From NCBI GenBank assembly GCA_022824145.1, contig JAJEAY010000192.1:1-64000 (forward strand): a stretch of 64,000 bases of DNA. Direction: 5' to 3'. The translations under genes were made by a program, and so were the position numbers. Each line of letters begins with the position of its first letter. Position 1 is the stretch's first letter. The notes under the pieces are model-generated. The model saw only the letters and a program-made list of their open reading frames with translations, had not been told where the DNA came from and searched no databases. The stretch is from Rhodobacter sp. (GTDB lineage: Bacteria; Pseudomonadota; Alphaproteobacteria; Rhodobacterales; Rhodobacteraceae). Positions 17,071 to 25,610 of the stretch are shown piece after piece.

Positions 17071-17968
17071 CGGCGGCGGCGCGCAGGCGCGCCTCCCGCG
17101 CTTCCTGAAGCTTGGTGTAGCCGAACATAAGCGCTGTCAGGAGCAGCAGCAGTATCAGCAGATAGTTCGACATCGCTGCGGCGACGCCGAGTTCGCGGAA
17201 CTCAGTGGCGGTGCGGGAAATGCGGAGCGCGAGTATTTCGGTTGACAGGCCAGGGCCTCCTTCGGTCATCACGAGAATGACCTCGAGCACCTTGAACGCA
17301 TCGATCAGCCGGAGCAGGCAGGTGACAATGAGCACAGGCATCATCAGAGGGATCTTGATGTGCCAGATCTGCTGCCAGCCCGTAGCGCCGTCAATTCTCG
17401 CCGCTTCCAGCGCAGACCGCGGGAGCGATTGCAGGGCAGCCAGCGCGAGAATGAAAATGAAGGGAGTCCACTGCCAGATATCGGCGACGATTACTGAGAA
17501 CAGCGCATTCTGGCCGAGCCAGTCAACGCCTTCGAAACCCAGAGATTTCAGGAACCGGTTAAACGTTCCAACCGTCGGATGATACATATAGCGCCACATG
17601 AGGCCTACCACCACCGGCGCGATCATCATCGGCAGGATGAAGAGGGTGCGAAGGACCGACATACCACGGATGCTGCGGTCCAGAAGCAGCGCAAGGCCGA
17701 CGCCGACAACCATCTCGACGCTTACGACCGCGATGGCGAAACGCAGCGTTACGCCAAGGCTTTCGCGGAATGCGGGATCATGGAACAGCGTGATGTAGTT
17801 CTTGAGGCCGACGAATTCGGTTTCGGAAATTGTCTGGCTCGGATCCCAGTCACGGAAACTGCCGTAAATCATGTAGAGAAGGGGATAGAGAAGCGCGATA
17901 GCCATGACGACCGCAGCGGGCGCCATGAAAACGTAGGGCGTTGCGCGGTTGATCGTCGCGATGCGCAC
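17057..17968 (-). CDS. Sugar-type ABC transporter permease (UgpA/MalF-like)
   Basis: 303 residues, six predicted membrane helices starting at ~12 (YVFMAPAAVVMAIALLYPLL), with the EAA loop ALEAARIDGATGWQQIWHIK. The membrane half-partner of the following permease. The gene starts after a strong hairpin that separates it from the binding-protein gene. Confidence 0.9.
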   Translation of the reverse strand: MRIATINRATPYVFMAPAAVVMAIALLYPLLYMIYGSFRDWDPSQTISETEFVGLKNYITLFHDPAFRESLGVTLRFAIAVVSVEMVVGVGLALLLDRSIRGMSVLRTLFILPMMIAPVVVGLMWRYMYHPTVGTFNRFLKSLGFEGVDWLGQNALFSVIVADIWQWTPFIFILALAALQSLPRSALEAARIDGATGWQQIWHIKIPLMMPVLIVTCLLRLIDAFKVLEVILVMTEGGPGLSTEILALRISRTATEFRELGVAAAMSNYLLILLLLLTALMFGYTKLQEAREARLRAAADEES

Positions 17969-18004
17969 CTGTGTCTCTCTCCCTGACGTGCAGATGATCG
18001 GGAA

Positions 18005-18037
18005 TTCGGGGCCGGGTGCTGTGATCCCGGCCCCGAA
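18005..18037 (-). promoter_or_regulatory. Strong hairpin between binding-protein and permease genes
   Basis: TTCGGGGCCGGG (18005-18016) and CCCGGCCCCGAA (18026-18037) are perfect 12-bp complements around a 9-base loop, with no T tract. In this position such hairpins usually protect the upstream mRNA 3' end or attenuate, giving more binding protein than permease. Confidence 0.7.
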
Positions 18038-18043
18038 AAGCTC

Positions 18044-19363
18044 TTATTGCCAGGTGTAGTATCCGGCCTCGTCCATGACGGCGCGGGTACGTTCGGCAAC
18101 GCCGTCAAGCGCTTCCTGAATGTCGAGACCTTCCGTCAGCACCTTTGACAGCGTGGTGCCGATGTCAGCATTGATCTTCCCCCAAACGGGAATGATCGGA
18201 CGCCAGTCCGGATCAGCATGCTTGAGGGCCTCGCCGAATGTCGCCATATGCGGGAATTTGGCGTTCACCTCCGCATCGGCGTGGGTCGAGAATCTCGAGG
18301 GGTTGCCCCCGGCGAGCGCCACGAGCCTGTCGCCATGCTTGGAAGTAAGCCACTGCATCAAAAGGAAAGCGGCTTCCTTGTTTTCCGCGTTGGACGGGAT
18401 TCCTATGCCGAACCCGCCGGTCTGGCTTCCGCGGCGAACGCCCATCGGATGCAGTGCCCAGCCGACATTGCCGACAACCTTCGACTTGGAAGGGTCGTCG
18501 ATCTGCCCGGCAACCACCGTTGTATCAAGGAACATCGCGGTGTCGCCGTTGAGGAAGCTGCCAAGGGCTTCGCCGAACCCGAAGCTGGAAGCGCCTTCAG
18601 GACCGCAGTCCACGATGGTCTTCAATGCGTTGGCGGCTGCAACTCCGGCTTCATTGTTGATGATCGGATTCCATTGGTCGTCGAAGATCCGTTCACCAAG
18701 TGGCGCCAGATGAAGAAGAAACGCGTGCGAAGCATGGTGACCCGAGGCGGCACGGCTGGAAAGCCCGCCCATGCCCGGCTCCAGTTCGGGAATTCTGCAC
18801 GCCGTCTCAAGAAGCGCGTCATAAGTCTCCGGAACGGTCAGCCCGTGCTTCTCGAAGATGTCCTTCCGGTAGCCGAGAATCGAGGTTTCCGATCCGTAAG
18901 GGATTCCGAACAGGGAACCTGTCTTGCCCTCCAGATAGCCCTTTTCGCCCCCTGCAAAGCCGATGTTGTAGACGTAGCCGTCGATGAGGTCGCCCGCGTC
19001 ATAGGCTGGATCAGACAGTTTCGGGTTCATGAAGTACTTCGCCAGATTCTCCAGCTGGTCCGCATAGACGTAGTCGGCCTTGGAGAACACGACATAGGCG
19101 ATCAGGTCGTATTCGCCCTCTTCCTGAGCCAGTTCGAGCGTCTGGCGCTCCCGCATTTTCAGGTAGGGCAGTTGGTCGACTTCAACCTCGATTCCGGTTT
19201 CCTTGGTGAATTCCGGAAGTATCTTCATCACGGCGTTGTAATGCGGATGGGCCGGGAAATTGACGATCAGCGTCGTGCCTGCGTAGTCGTCGTAAGGCCC
19301 GGCAAAAGCCGCGGAAGCGGATATGGCAAGACCTGCCGCCGCCGTTTTCAGGATTTTCAGCAT
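18044..19363 (-). CDS. ABC transporter extracellular solute-binding protein (family 1)
   Basis: 439 residues. Signal peptide MLKILKTAAAGLAISASAAFA, likely cleaved before GPYDDY. The body is family 1 sugar-binding protein-like: LPYLKMRERQTLELA, GIPYGSETSILGYRKD (where MalE-like proteins read a cargo-dependent hinge), and FLLMQWLTSKHGDRLVALAG near the end. It would capture the substrate in the periplasm. Start ATG 19363 is preceded by GGAGG and begins the signal peptide; an in-frame longer start is rejected. Confidence 0.9.
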   Translation of the reverse strand: MLKILKTAAAGLAISASAAFAGPYDDYAGTTLIVNFPAHPHYNAVMKILPEFTKETGIEVEVDQLPYLKMRERQTLELAQEEGEYDLIAYVVFSKADYVYADQLENLAKYFMNPKLSDPAYDAGDLIDGYVYNIGFAGGEKGYLEGKTGSLFGIPYGSETSILGYRKDIFEKHGLTVPETYDALLETACRIPELEPGMGGLSSRAASGHHASHAFLLHLAPLGERIFDDQWNPIINNEAGVAAANALKTIVDCGPEGASSFGFGEALGSFLNGDTAMFLDTTVVAGQIDDPSKSKVVGNVGWALHPMGVRRGSQTGGFGIGIPSNAENKEAAFLLMQWLTSKHGDRLVALAGGNPSRFSTHADAEVNAKFPHMATFGEALKHADPDWRPIIPVWGKINADIGTTLSKVLTEGLDIQEALDGVAERTRAVMDEAGYYTWQ

Positions 19364-19394
19364 GTGATTCCTCCCTGTTGCTGGTTTCTGAACT

Positions 19395-20489
19395 CTAGAT
19401 TGCATTTTCGCTTTCCCGGTCGAACAGGTGCATGCTCGCGGGTTCGACACTGAACCGCATGGTCTCGCCCAGCGGAATCGGAGTCTCGGACTTCAGTTCG
19501 ACGACGACCTGCTCCCCGCCGCAGTCACACATAAGCACCGACTGCGCGCCGATGTATTCCGATACGATGACCCGCAGCTGCAGACTGGCGTCGGCCGGAG
19601 CCGCAGCGGACGCATCGAATTCGAGATCGGACGGACGGATGCCGACAGTGATTCGCTTGCTGCCATGCGCTTTGGCAGCGGCGGCACTTCCGCCCTCGAG
19701 CGCAAGCTCAAAACCCTTCCCAACGACATTGGCTTTGCCGTCACGCTCAATGATCTCGGCCTCGAGAAAATTCATGGGCGGAGAACCGAGGAATCCGGCG
19801 ACGAACCTGTTGACCGGCCGCTTGAACAGTTCCTCCGGCGGACCTTCCTGCTGGATTCGGCCACTGTGCATCACGACGATCCTGTCGGCGAGGGTCATAG
19901 CCTCGATCTGGTCATGGGTGACATAGATCATGTTCTTTTGGACGCGCTGGCGCATCAGGGCCAGTTCGGCCCGCATCTGTCCTCGTAGCTTCGCGTCAAG
20001 ATTCGAAAGCGGCTCGTCAAAAAGGAATGTCCCGCTGTCGCGGGTAAGGGCCCGCCCCATTGCGACGCGCTGCCGCTGGCCGCCCGACAGTTCGCCGGGC
20101 TTGCGGTGCAGATAGGGTGTCAGGCCAAGCATGTCGGCGACTTCACCCACCTTGCGGTCGATCTCGGCCTTGGGCGCCCGCTGCAGACGAAGCGCGAACG
20201 ACATGTTTCTGGCGACGTTCATATGCGGATAGAGAGCGTAGTCCTGGAACACCATAGCCAGATCACGGTCTTTCGGTTCCAGATGGCTGACCGCACGCCC
20301 GTCAATGTAGATCTCCCCGTCCGACACGGTTTCGAGACCCGCGATCATGCGCAGCGTCGTGGACTTTCCGCATCCTGACGGCCCGACAAGAACCGTGAAC
20401 TCGTTCTCAGCCATGGAAAGGCTAATTCCATGCAGCACTTCGACAGCACCGTAACGCTTAACCAGGTTTTCCAGTTGAATGGCCGGCAC
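19395..20489 (-). CDS. Sugar-type ABC transporter ATP-binding protein (UgpC/MalK-like)
   Basis: 364 residues. Walker A GPSGCGKST, Q-loop VFQDYALYPHMN, signature LSGGQRQRVAMGRAL, Walker B FLFDEP, H-loop YVTHDQIEA, and the C-terminal MalK-type regulatory domain (VGIRPSDLEFD). GTG 20489 is chosen because a purine-rich GAAGG precedes it and the family sequence starts there (VPAIQLENL). First gene of the minus-strand operon, transcribed away from the GntR gene with operators between. Confidence 0.9.
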   Translation of the reverse strand: MPAIQLENLVKRYGAVEVLHGISLSMAENEFTVLVGPSGCGKSTTLRMIAGLETVSDGEIYIDGRAVSHLEPKDRDLAMVFQDYALYPHMNVARNMSFALRLQRAPKAEIDRKVGEVADMLGLTPYLHRKPGELSGGQRQRVAMGRALTRDSGTFLFDEPLSNLDAKLRGQMRAELALMRQRVQKNMIYVTHDQIEAMTLADRIVVMHSGRIQQEGPPEELFKRPVNRFVAGFLGSPPMNFLEAEIIERDGKANVVGKGFELALEGGSAAAAKAHGSKRITVGIRPSDLEFDASAAAPADASLQLRVIVSEYIGAQSVLMCDCGGEQVVVELKSETPIPLGETMRFSVEPASMHLFDRESENAI

Positions 20490-20524
20490 CGAATCGAATC
20501 CTTCGCCTTTCCTGCAACCATGAT

Positions 20525-20558
20525 CTGTATACAAAATTGATTTTCAATATACAAAAAT
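20525..20558. promoter_or_regulatory. GntR operator pair between the ABC operon and the regulator gene
   Basis: CTGTATACAAAA (20525-20536) and CAATATACAAAA (20545-20556) are two related sites in the divergent intergenic region, matching the core of the perfect palindrome CTTTTGTATACAAAAG upstream of the lactamase-fold gene. Most likely the regulator represses both directions from here. Confidence 0.65.
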
Positions 20559-20625
20559 GCGTTAAAGTTGCGTTGACGGCGGATTCGATCGCTGGAATGC
20601 ATGTTAACCAGATGTGGAGGCCGGT

Positions 20626-21279
20626 ATGGGCCGGAACAGCCAGACATTTCGCGGATCAAACGCGGATTGCGTCGAAGCGGCGCTTAGGGAAGACATCGCG
20701 GCCGGTGCCCTTCAGCCTGGAGAGCGGGTTGACGAGCAAAGCCTTGCCGAACGTTTCGGCGTGTCCCGCACCCCGGTCAGGGAGGCGCTGACCCGCCTTA
20801 CTGCGCAGGGAATCCTTGTTTCACGCGGCACGCGCGGCGTCCAGGTCGCGGAATATTCCCGTGAGCAGCTCGCGCAGATATTCGAAGCCATGCACGAAAT
20901 CGAAGCCGTATGCGCACGTCTTGCGGCGCGGCGTATGACGCTTCTAGCCCGCGCCGAGATCGTTGCGGCCCAGGAACGATGCGCAAGAGTGGCGGAATCT
21001 GGCGATTTCGCCGAATACCGACGCGCCAACGAGTCCTTCCACCACGCAATCTACAAGGCAACGGGCAATCCGTACATCGCGGATCTGGCATCGGATTTCC
21101 GTCGCCGAACCGGTCCGTTCCGCGCCAAGAAGTTCGCGACCGGTGCGGACCTGATTGCATCCGCTGAAAGCCACAGGGAGCTCCTCCACGGCATTTTCTC
21201 TGAGGATTCCAGAACTGCATACGATGGCATGCGCGCGCATATGACCGCCAGCTTCATGCAGACCCTTGCCGCCAACTGA
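20626..21279 (+). CDS. GntR-family transcriptional regulator, FadR/FCD subgroup
   Basis: 217 residues. An N-terminal winged helix (QSLAERFGVSRTPVREALTR, ~38-57) is followed by an FCD ligand domain (~85-205) with its D/H metal or ligand residues in FHHAIYKATGNPY and AESHRELLHGI. ATG 20626 follows GGAGG. It lies between two sets of TGTATACA-type sites, so it should regulate itself, the divergent ABC operon and the downstream enzymes. Ligand probably a small sugar acid or pathway intermediate; not determinable from sequence. Confidence 0.9.
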   Translation: MGRNSQTFRGSNADCVEAALREDIAAGALQPGERVDEQSLAERFGVSRTPVREALTRLTAQGILVSRGTRGVQVAEYSREQLAQIFEAMHEIEAVCARLAARRMTLLARAEIVAAQERCARVAESGDFAEYRRANESFHHAIYKATGNPYIADLASDFRRRTGPFRAKKFATGADLIASAESHRELLHGIFSEDSRTAYDGMRAHMTASFMQTLAAN

Positions 21280-21334
21280 TCGACGGATTGATCCCGATTC
21301 AATAATTCCGGTTGAATTTGTCTGCAAAACGCCT

Positions 21335-21350
21335 CTTTTGTATACAAAAG
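21335..21350. promoter_or_regulatory. Perfect 16-bp palindrome CTTTTGTATACAAAAG, GntR operator
   Basis: Bases 21335-21350 form a perfect palindrome 9 bases before a possible ATG at 21359 and 27 before the preferred start at 21377. The T-T-G-T-A-T-A-C-A-A core fits operators of FCD-type GntR proteins, and its variants recur in the divergent promoter. It overlaps the gap after gntR and likely controls the enzyme genes. Confidence 0.75.
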
Positions 21351-21376
21351 GAATCATCATGCGCGGAGAGACTGCA

Positions 21377-22309
21377 ATGGGCGTAGCGGAGACTAGAATC
21401 TATCCAATCAACACCGGTTGGCTGGAGGCGGACCTCGGAACCTACGTCTTCTGGAAAGGGCCTGCGGGCAAGAAAATCTGGAACCCCGTTTACTGCTACT
21501 ACGTCGACACCGGCACCCATAGAATTCTGGTGGACACCGGCCTCTGCGACGAAGCACGCGCCACAGAATACCACCACAAATGCCAGAAGCGCGGCTGCAG
21601 CGAAGTGCATGTGCACCTAAGGGACAGGCTCGGAGTGGAGCCCGACGAAATCGACGCCATCGTGTTTACGCATCTGCATTGGGATCACGTTCAGAACATG
21701 AAGGAATTCCGGAACGCGCGCTACATAGCTCCCAAGGCTGAAATCGAAATGGCCTACAATCCGTTGCCGCTTTATTACCGCACCTACGAATGCGGCATCC
21801 TCGGGATCGAAGCTGCATATTCAGGCTGTGTATTCGAGACGGTTGAAGACGAATGCGAAGTATTGCCCGGGATTACCATGTTCCATACACCGGGCCATTC
21901 GGTCGGGCACATGGCAGTGACGGTCGCCACGAGCGCCGGCGACATCGTGATCTGCGGCGATGCGGTTTTCCAGGCGCGGAACCTCGAACCGAACCCGGAC
22001 GAAATGTGGCGTTACTGGGTTCCGGCGCGTTTCGTGAACGCGGTCGAAGGCTGGAAATCGGTAGAGGAAATCGACAAGCGCGCGGACTTCATCCTTGCCT
22101 GCCATGACAAGGCATGCGGTGACCACGACGTCTATCCGTACCCGGGCATGCAACTCCGCAAGCGGCGCCAGTTCATCCCGGGATATCAGTTCTACTTCGG
22201 CGACATGCCTCCCGGAGCGGCGGAGAAAGCGGCGGAGGCGATGGATTCCGCTGACGTCGACTCCTATCTCGCATCTCTCGAGCCGCCGGCACCGGACAAT
22301 CCGTCCTGA
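21377..22309 (+). CDS. Metallo-beta-lactamase-fold hydrolase (lactonase-like)
   Basis: 310 residues. Metal motif THLHWDHVQN (H-x-H-x-D-H), later TPGHSVGHMAV and ICGDAV as the third and fourth metal sites, and a late His in ACHDKACGDHD. This set fits N-acyl-homoserine-lactonase-like members of the fold, which open lactones. Start ATG 21377 follows GGAGAG; ATG 21359, with AAAAGGA upstream, is also possible and adds six residues. In a sugar regulon a lactonase acting on an aldonolactone is plausible, but that is inference. Confidence 0.8.
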   Translation: MGVAETRIYPINTGWLEADLGTYVFWKGPAGKKIWNPVYCYYVDTGTHRILVDTGLCDEARATEYHHKCQKRGCSEVHVHLRDRLGVEPDEIDAIVFTHLHWDHVQNMKEFRNARYIAPKAEIEMAYNPLPLYYRTYECGILGIEAAYSGCVFETVEDECEVLPGITMFHTPGHSVGHMAVTVATSAGDIVICGDAVFQARNLEPNPDEMWRYWVPARFVNAVEGWKSVEEIDKRADFILACHDKACGDHDVYPYPGMQLRKRRQFIPGYQFYFGDMPPGAAEKAAEAMDSADVDSYLASLEPPAPDNPS

Positions 22310-22313
22310 GCGA

Positions 22314-23156
22314 ATGGCAGTGGAAGCGGACAGACTGGAGGCTACGCTCGACGGGATAGAGGCGGCCGTGCTTGATCAATGGGGCGTTCTGCACGACGGG
22401 AGCGCCCCCTATCCTCATGCGGTCGAGGCTCTCGAACGGCTGAAAGCGACCGGAACGCGGCTGGCCGTTCTTTCGAATTCAGGCAAACGATCCGATTTGA
22501 ATGCCAAGCGCATTTTCGCGCTGGGATTCCCGTCCGGGCTGTTCGACTGCGTGATGACTTCGGGGGAGGCACTATGGCGGGATATCCGGTCGCGGCGGAT
22601 CAAGACATCTGAGCTCCATCCAATCACGCGCGAACAGGAAGACGCGGAGAATTGGGCGGCCGGACTGGATGTCGGCTTTGTACCCGTTGACCAGGCGGAC
22701 GCCGTACTCCTGATGGGACTTCCTGACGGTGCGGAACTGGATGATTATCAAGACACGCTTGCATCGGCGCTCGCCCGCTCGTTGCCAGTGCTCTGTTCAA
22801 ATCCGGACTACGCGTCGCCCCGTGCGGGAGGTAACACCGTTGCCTCACCGGGAGCGCTCGCACATCTATATGCACAGGCAGGCGGTGTGGTTAGCTACTA
22901 CGGCAAACCCCATTGTCCGGTGTTTCGGGCAGTTGAGGCCGCGCTCGGCCTGCCGCCTGAAAAACTCATGATGGTCGGCGACAGTCTGAAGCACGACATA
23001 GCGGGTGCGCGGGAAGCTGGCTGGGCGAGCGCGTTCGTCAGGAACGGACTGCATGCGAATTCCTTCCTGTCGGGCGATGTCCTGGACTCTCTGAAGGCGC
23101 TGGCTCGGTCTGAAAACGCGCCGATGCCGGATTTCACGGTTGAGCAGTTGAGGTGA
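22314..23156 (+). CDS. HAD-superfamily class IIA phosphatase (TIGR01459-like)
   Basis: 280 residues. Motif I is VLDQWGVLHDG (19-29, nucleophile D21; W takes the place of the second Asp as in this subgroup). The cap follows, motif II is AVLSNSGKRSDLN, and motif III/IV is KPHCPVFRAV with VGDSLKHDIAGAREAGW. Class IIA members include NagD and phosphoglycolate-type phosphatases. Starts 4 bases after the lactonase-like gene and ends 4 bases before the aldolase, so tightly operonic. It could remove phosphate from a sugar-phosphate intermediate. Confidence 0.85.
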   Translation: MAVEADRLEATLDGIEAAVLDQWGVLHDGSAPYPHAVEALERLKATGTRLAVLSNSGKRSDLNAKRIFALGFPSGLFDCVMTSGEALWRDIRSRRIKTSELHPITREQEDAENWAAGLDVGFVPVDQADAVLLMGLPDGAELDDYQDTLASALARSLPVLCSNPDYASPRAGGNTVASPGALAHLYAQAGGVVSYYGKPHCPVFRAVEAALGLPPEKLMMVGDSLKHDIAGAREAGWASAFVRNGLHANSFLSGDVLDSLKALARSENAPMPDFTVEQLR

Positions 23157-23160
23157 GGCC

Positions 23161-24126
23161 ATGAACTCTGTTCCAAGTGACGACTTCCGCGCTTTTTCGG
23201 CCCGGATCGGCCGCGACCCGCTCCTTATTCAAGGCCCCGGCGGCAACACTTCGGTCAAGGACGGCGATACGATGTGGATCAAGGCATCGGGCATGGAACT
23301 GGCCGAAGCGGAAACAAAGGACATATTCGTCCAGGTCGACTGCGAAGCCGCCCGGAAGGAAGTCCGTGGCGCTGGAGACGGCAGCTGCAAGGCGGCACTT
23401 GTCGATCCCGGCGCGGGCCTGCGTCCATCGATCGAAACAACGTTCCATGCCGCCCTTCTCTGGCGGGTTGTCGCCCACACCCATTCCGTTGCCACCCTGA
23501 CGCATGTGATCTCGCCGGAAGGCCGGGCGTCGGCAACGGAAAAGCTCGAAGACCTTGATCCGGTTTTCGTACCATATGGGAAACCCGGCCTGCCTTTGAC
23601 AAAGGCAATAGAAGCACGTGTCGCACCGGAAACGCGGCTTGTTCTTCTGGAAAACCATGGACTGATCTGCTGTGGCGACACCGTGGCCGAAACCGAAGAC
23701 CTGATGATGTGCGTCGAAGAACGCCTCCGGTTAAGGCCTGCCGACTGTCCTGCACCTGCGCCCATCGGACCTCCTATGCCTGCATTCGAATGGGCGTCCG
23801 AGGAAAACTGGCTGGCTCATGACGGCGCGTCCCGGAGTCTTGTCCGAAGCGGATCCTATTATCCCGATCACGTGGTTTTCCTTGGTCCGTGTCTGCCGGT
23901 CATGGATGGCCCCAACAAACCGCCAGCTGTGCTTGTTCCGGACGTCGGAATCCAGATACGGGTCAATGCGACTGCCGCCCAGCGGGCCATGATGCGCTGC
24001 CTCTCGGATGTGCTGCGGCGTTTTCCGAAAGACTGGACCGCAGAGCCGATCGGATCCGATGCCGAAGCGGATCTTCTCAACTGGGACGCGGAAAAATACC
24101 GACAGTCGCTTTCCGGACGGCGCTGA
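23161..24126 (+). CDS. Class II aldolase/adducin-domain protein
   Basis: 321 residues, longer than the ~220 of simple class II aldolases. The N-terminal ~200 residues are the aldolase domain: LIQGPGGNTSVKDGDTMWIK (phosphate loop), ASGMELAEAE, metal pair AHTHSVATLTH, and LLENHGLICCGDTV. The C-terminal ~120 residues (YYPDHVVFLGPCLPV, AQRAMMRCLSDVLRRF) resemble the tail of RhaD-type fusion aldolases but without the dehydrogenase. With the FGGY kinase 4 bases downstream it fits cleavage of a kinase-made ketose phosphate. Confidence 0.85.
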   Translation: MNSVPSDDFRAFSARIGRDPLLIQGPGGNTSVKDGDTMWIKASGMELAEAETKDIFVQVDCEAARKEVRGAGDGSCKAALVDPGAGLRPSIETTFHAALLWRVVAHTHSVATLTHVISPEGRASATEKLEDLDPVFVPYGKPGLPLTKAIEARVAPETRLVLLENHGLICCGDTVAETEDLMMCVEERLRLRPADCPAPAPIGPPMPAFEWASEENWLAHDGASRSLVRSGSYYPDHVVFLGPCLPVMDGPNKPPAVLVPDVGIQIRVNATAAQRAMMRCLSDVLRRFPKDWTAEPIGSDAEADLLNWDAEKYRQSLSGRR

Positions 24127-24130
24127 TCCA

Positions 24131-25402
24131 TTGCTTTCGCTCGGGATCGATATTGGCACTTCCGGAATTCGGTCTGCGGTCGTCTCACCGGATCGCACGG
24201 TGCATTCGATGGCCAGGGCGGACCATTTTCCGCAGGATTCCGGTCGGGTCGACGCAAACCTGTGGTGGGACGCTGTGCGCATCTGCATCAAGAGGCAGAC
24301 CCGAGAACTGCAGTCCGTCGGAATCGATCCGGCTGAAATCGCCTGCATCACTGTGGACGGCACCTCGGGGACCATGGTGCTCACAGACGCGGACCTTGTC
24401 CCGGTCAGCTGGGCATTTATGTATGATTCGAAGGGGTTTGATGCTGAAGCCGCGCGCATCGCGCGCTTCGCCCCCGATCCGCACATCGCACGCGGCTCAG
24501 GCTCCGCGCTGGCGCGGGCCCTTCGCCTTGCAGACGAGGCCGATGAAGGCGCCAAGCACCTCTTGCATCAGGTGGACTTCATAGCCGCCCAGCTTACGGC
24601 GCAGGGAGGGCGAACCGACGTAACGAATGCCCTGAAAACTGGAATCGACCCCGAAACCGGAACCTGGCCAGACTGGATTCAAAGGCTGCTGCCGAATGGC
24701 CTGTTGCCCGCGGCGTCACCGGTAGGAGCCTGCTGGGGAGCCGTTCGGGAAGATCTGCACCTGGAACTGGGCCTCGGCAACAACGTAAAGGTCTATGCGG
24801 GAACCACGGACAGCATCGCTGCATTCCTCGCGGCGGCGCCGCTCAAGGCGGGCGTGGCGGTGACCTCCCTCGGTTCAACCCTTGCGGTAAAGACCCTGTG
24901 CAGAACCCGGATAGATGATCCGGAACGCGGACTCTATTCCCATCGCGTCGGCGGGTCGTGGCTTGTCGGAGGCGCGTCGAATACCGGAGGACGGGTTCTC
25001 CGCCACTATTTCAGCGACACGGAACTGGCGAAACTCAGCGAAAAAATCGACCCGAACCAGAATACAGGACTCGACTACTATCCACTTCTGGAACCAGGGG
25101 AACGGTTTCCGGTCAATGATCCAAAGTTTGCGCCACGCCTCTCACCCCGCCCCTCCGATGATGCCGTTTTCCTGCACGGCCTTTTTGACGGCATGGCGCG
25201 CATCGAAGCCCAATGCTACGCTGCGATTGCCGAAAGGAGCGGTGAGTATCCGGACAAGATCCTGTCTGCTGGAGGCGGCGCGAAGAATCCGGTTTTTACC
25301 AGAATACGGTCCCGTCGACTAGGGACGACCCCGGAGCCAGCTCTCCAGACGGAGGCCGCTGTTGGCGCGGCGATGATCCCGTTCTTCCACTTCGTTGATT
25401 GA
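24131..25402 (+). CDS. FGGY-family carbohydrate kinase
   Basis: 423 residues. The phosphate-1 loop LSLGIDIGTSGIRSAVVSPD lies at the N terminus, followed by VDGTSGTMVLTD, AGTTDSIAAFLAAAP, VTSLGSTLAVKTL and ILSAGGGAKNPVFTRI, with the adenosine-site end TEAAVGAAMI. FGGY kinases phosphorylate sugars such as xylulose, ribulose or glycerol. Length is at the short end of the family. The start is TTG 24131, four bases after the aldolase stop, because the family sequence begins there and no ATG is in place. Last gene of the plus-strand operon. Confidence 0.85.
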   Translation: MLSLGIDIGTSGIRSAVVSPDRTVHSMARADHFPQDSGRVDANLWWDAVRICIKRQTRELQSVGIDPAEIACITVDGTSGTMVLTDADLVPVSWAFMYDSKGFDAEAARIARFAPDPHIARGSGSALARALRLADEADEGAKHLLHQVDFIAAQLTAQGGRTDVTNALKTGIDPETGTWPDWIQRLLPNGLLPAASPVGACWGAVREDLHLELGLGNNVKVYAGTTDSIAAFLAAAPLKAGVAVTSLGSTLAVKTLCRTRIDDPERGLYSHRVGGSWLVGGASNTGGRVLRHYFSDTELAKLSEKIDPNQNTGLDYYPLLEPGERFPVNDPKFAPRLSPRPSDDAVFLHGLFDGMARIEAQCYAAIAERSGEYPDKILSAGGGAKNPVFTRIRSRRLGTTPEPALQTEAAVGAAMIPFFHFVD

Positions 25403-25610
25403 GGCCCTCGCAAGTCTCGTGGTGAGACTCAGTTGCGATGCCGAGATCTCGATAGCCAAGCCGGAACGCGAAACAACGATGAGAGCGAACGCGAAGCTGA
25501 ATTTACAGATTCCACTCGGCACCAGTGTAATTCCTTTCATCGGCACTGCTGGCACAGGCCCAGAAATCAAATTCGAAATTTCTCCTGTCAGCCGCATTGG
25601 CGCCATTCGA

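Noticed and set aside
18218..19453. Long plus-strand open frame (411 codons) opposite the solute-binding protein gene
   Set aside because: The minus strand encodes a clear signal-peptide binding protein over the same bases; the plus frame is its shadow from GC-rich codons.
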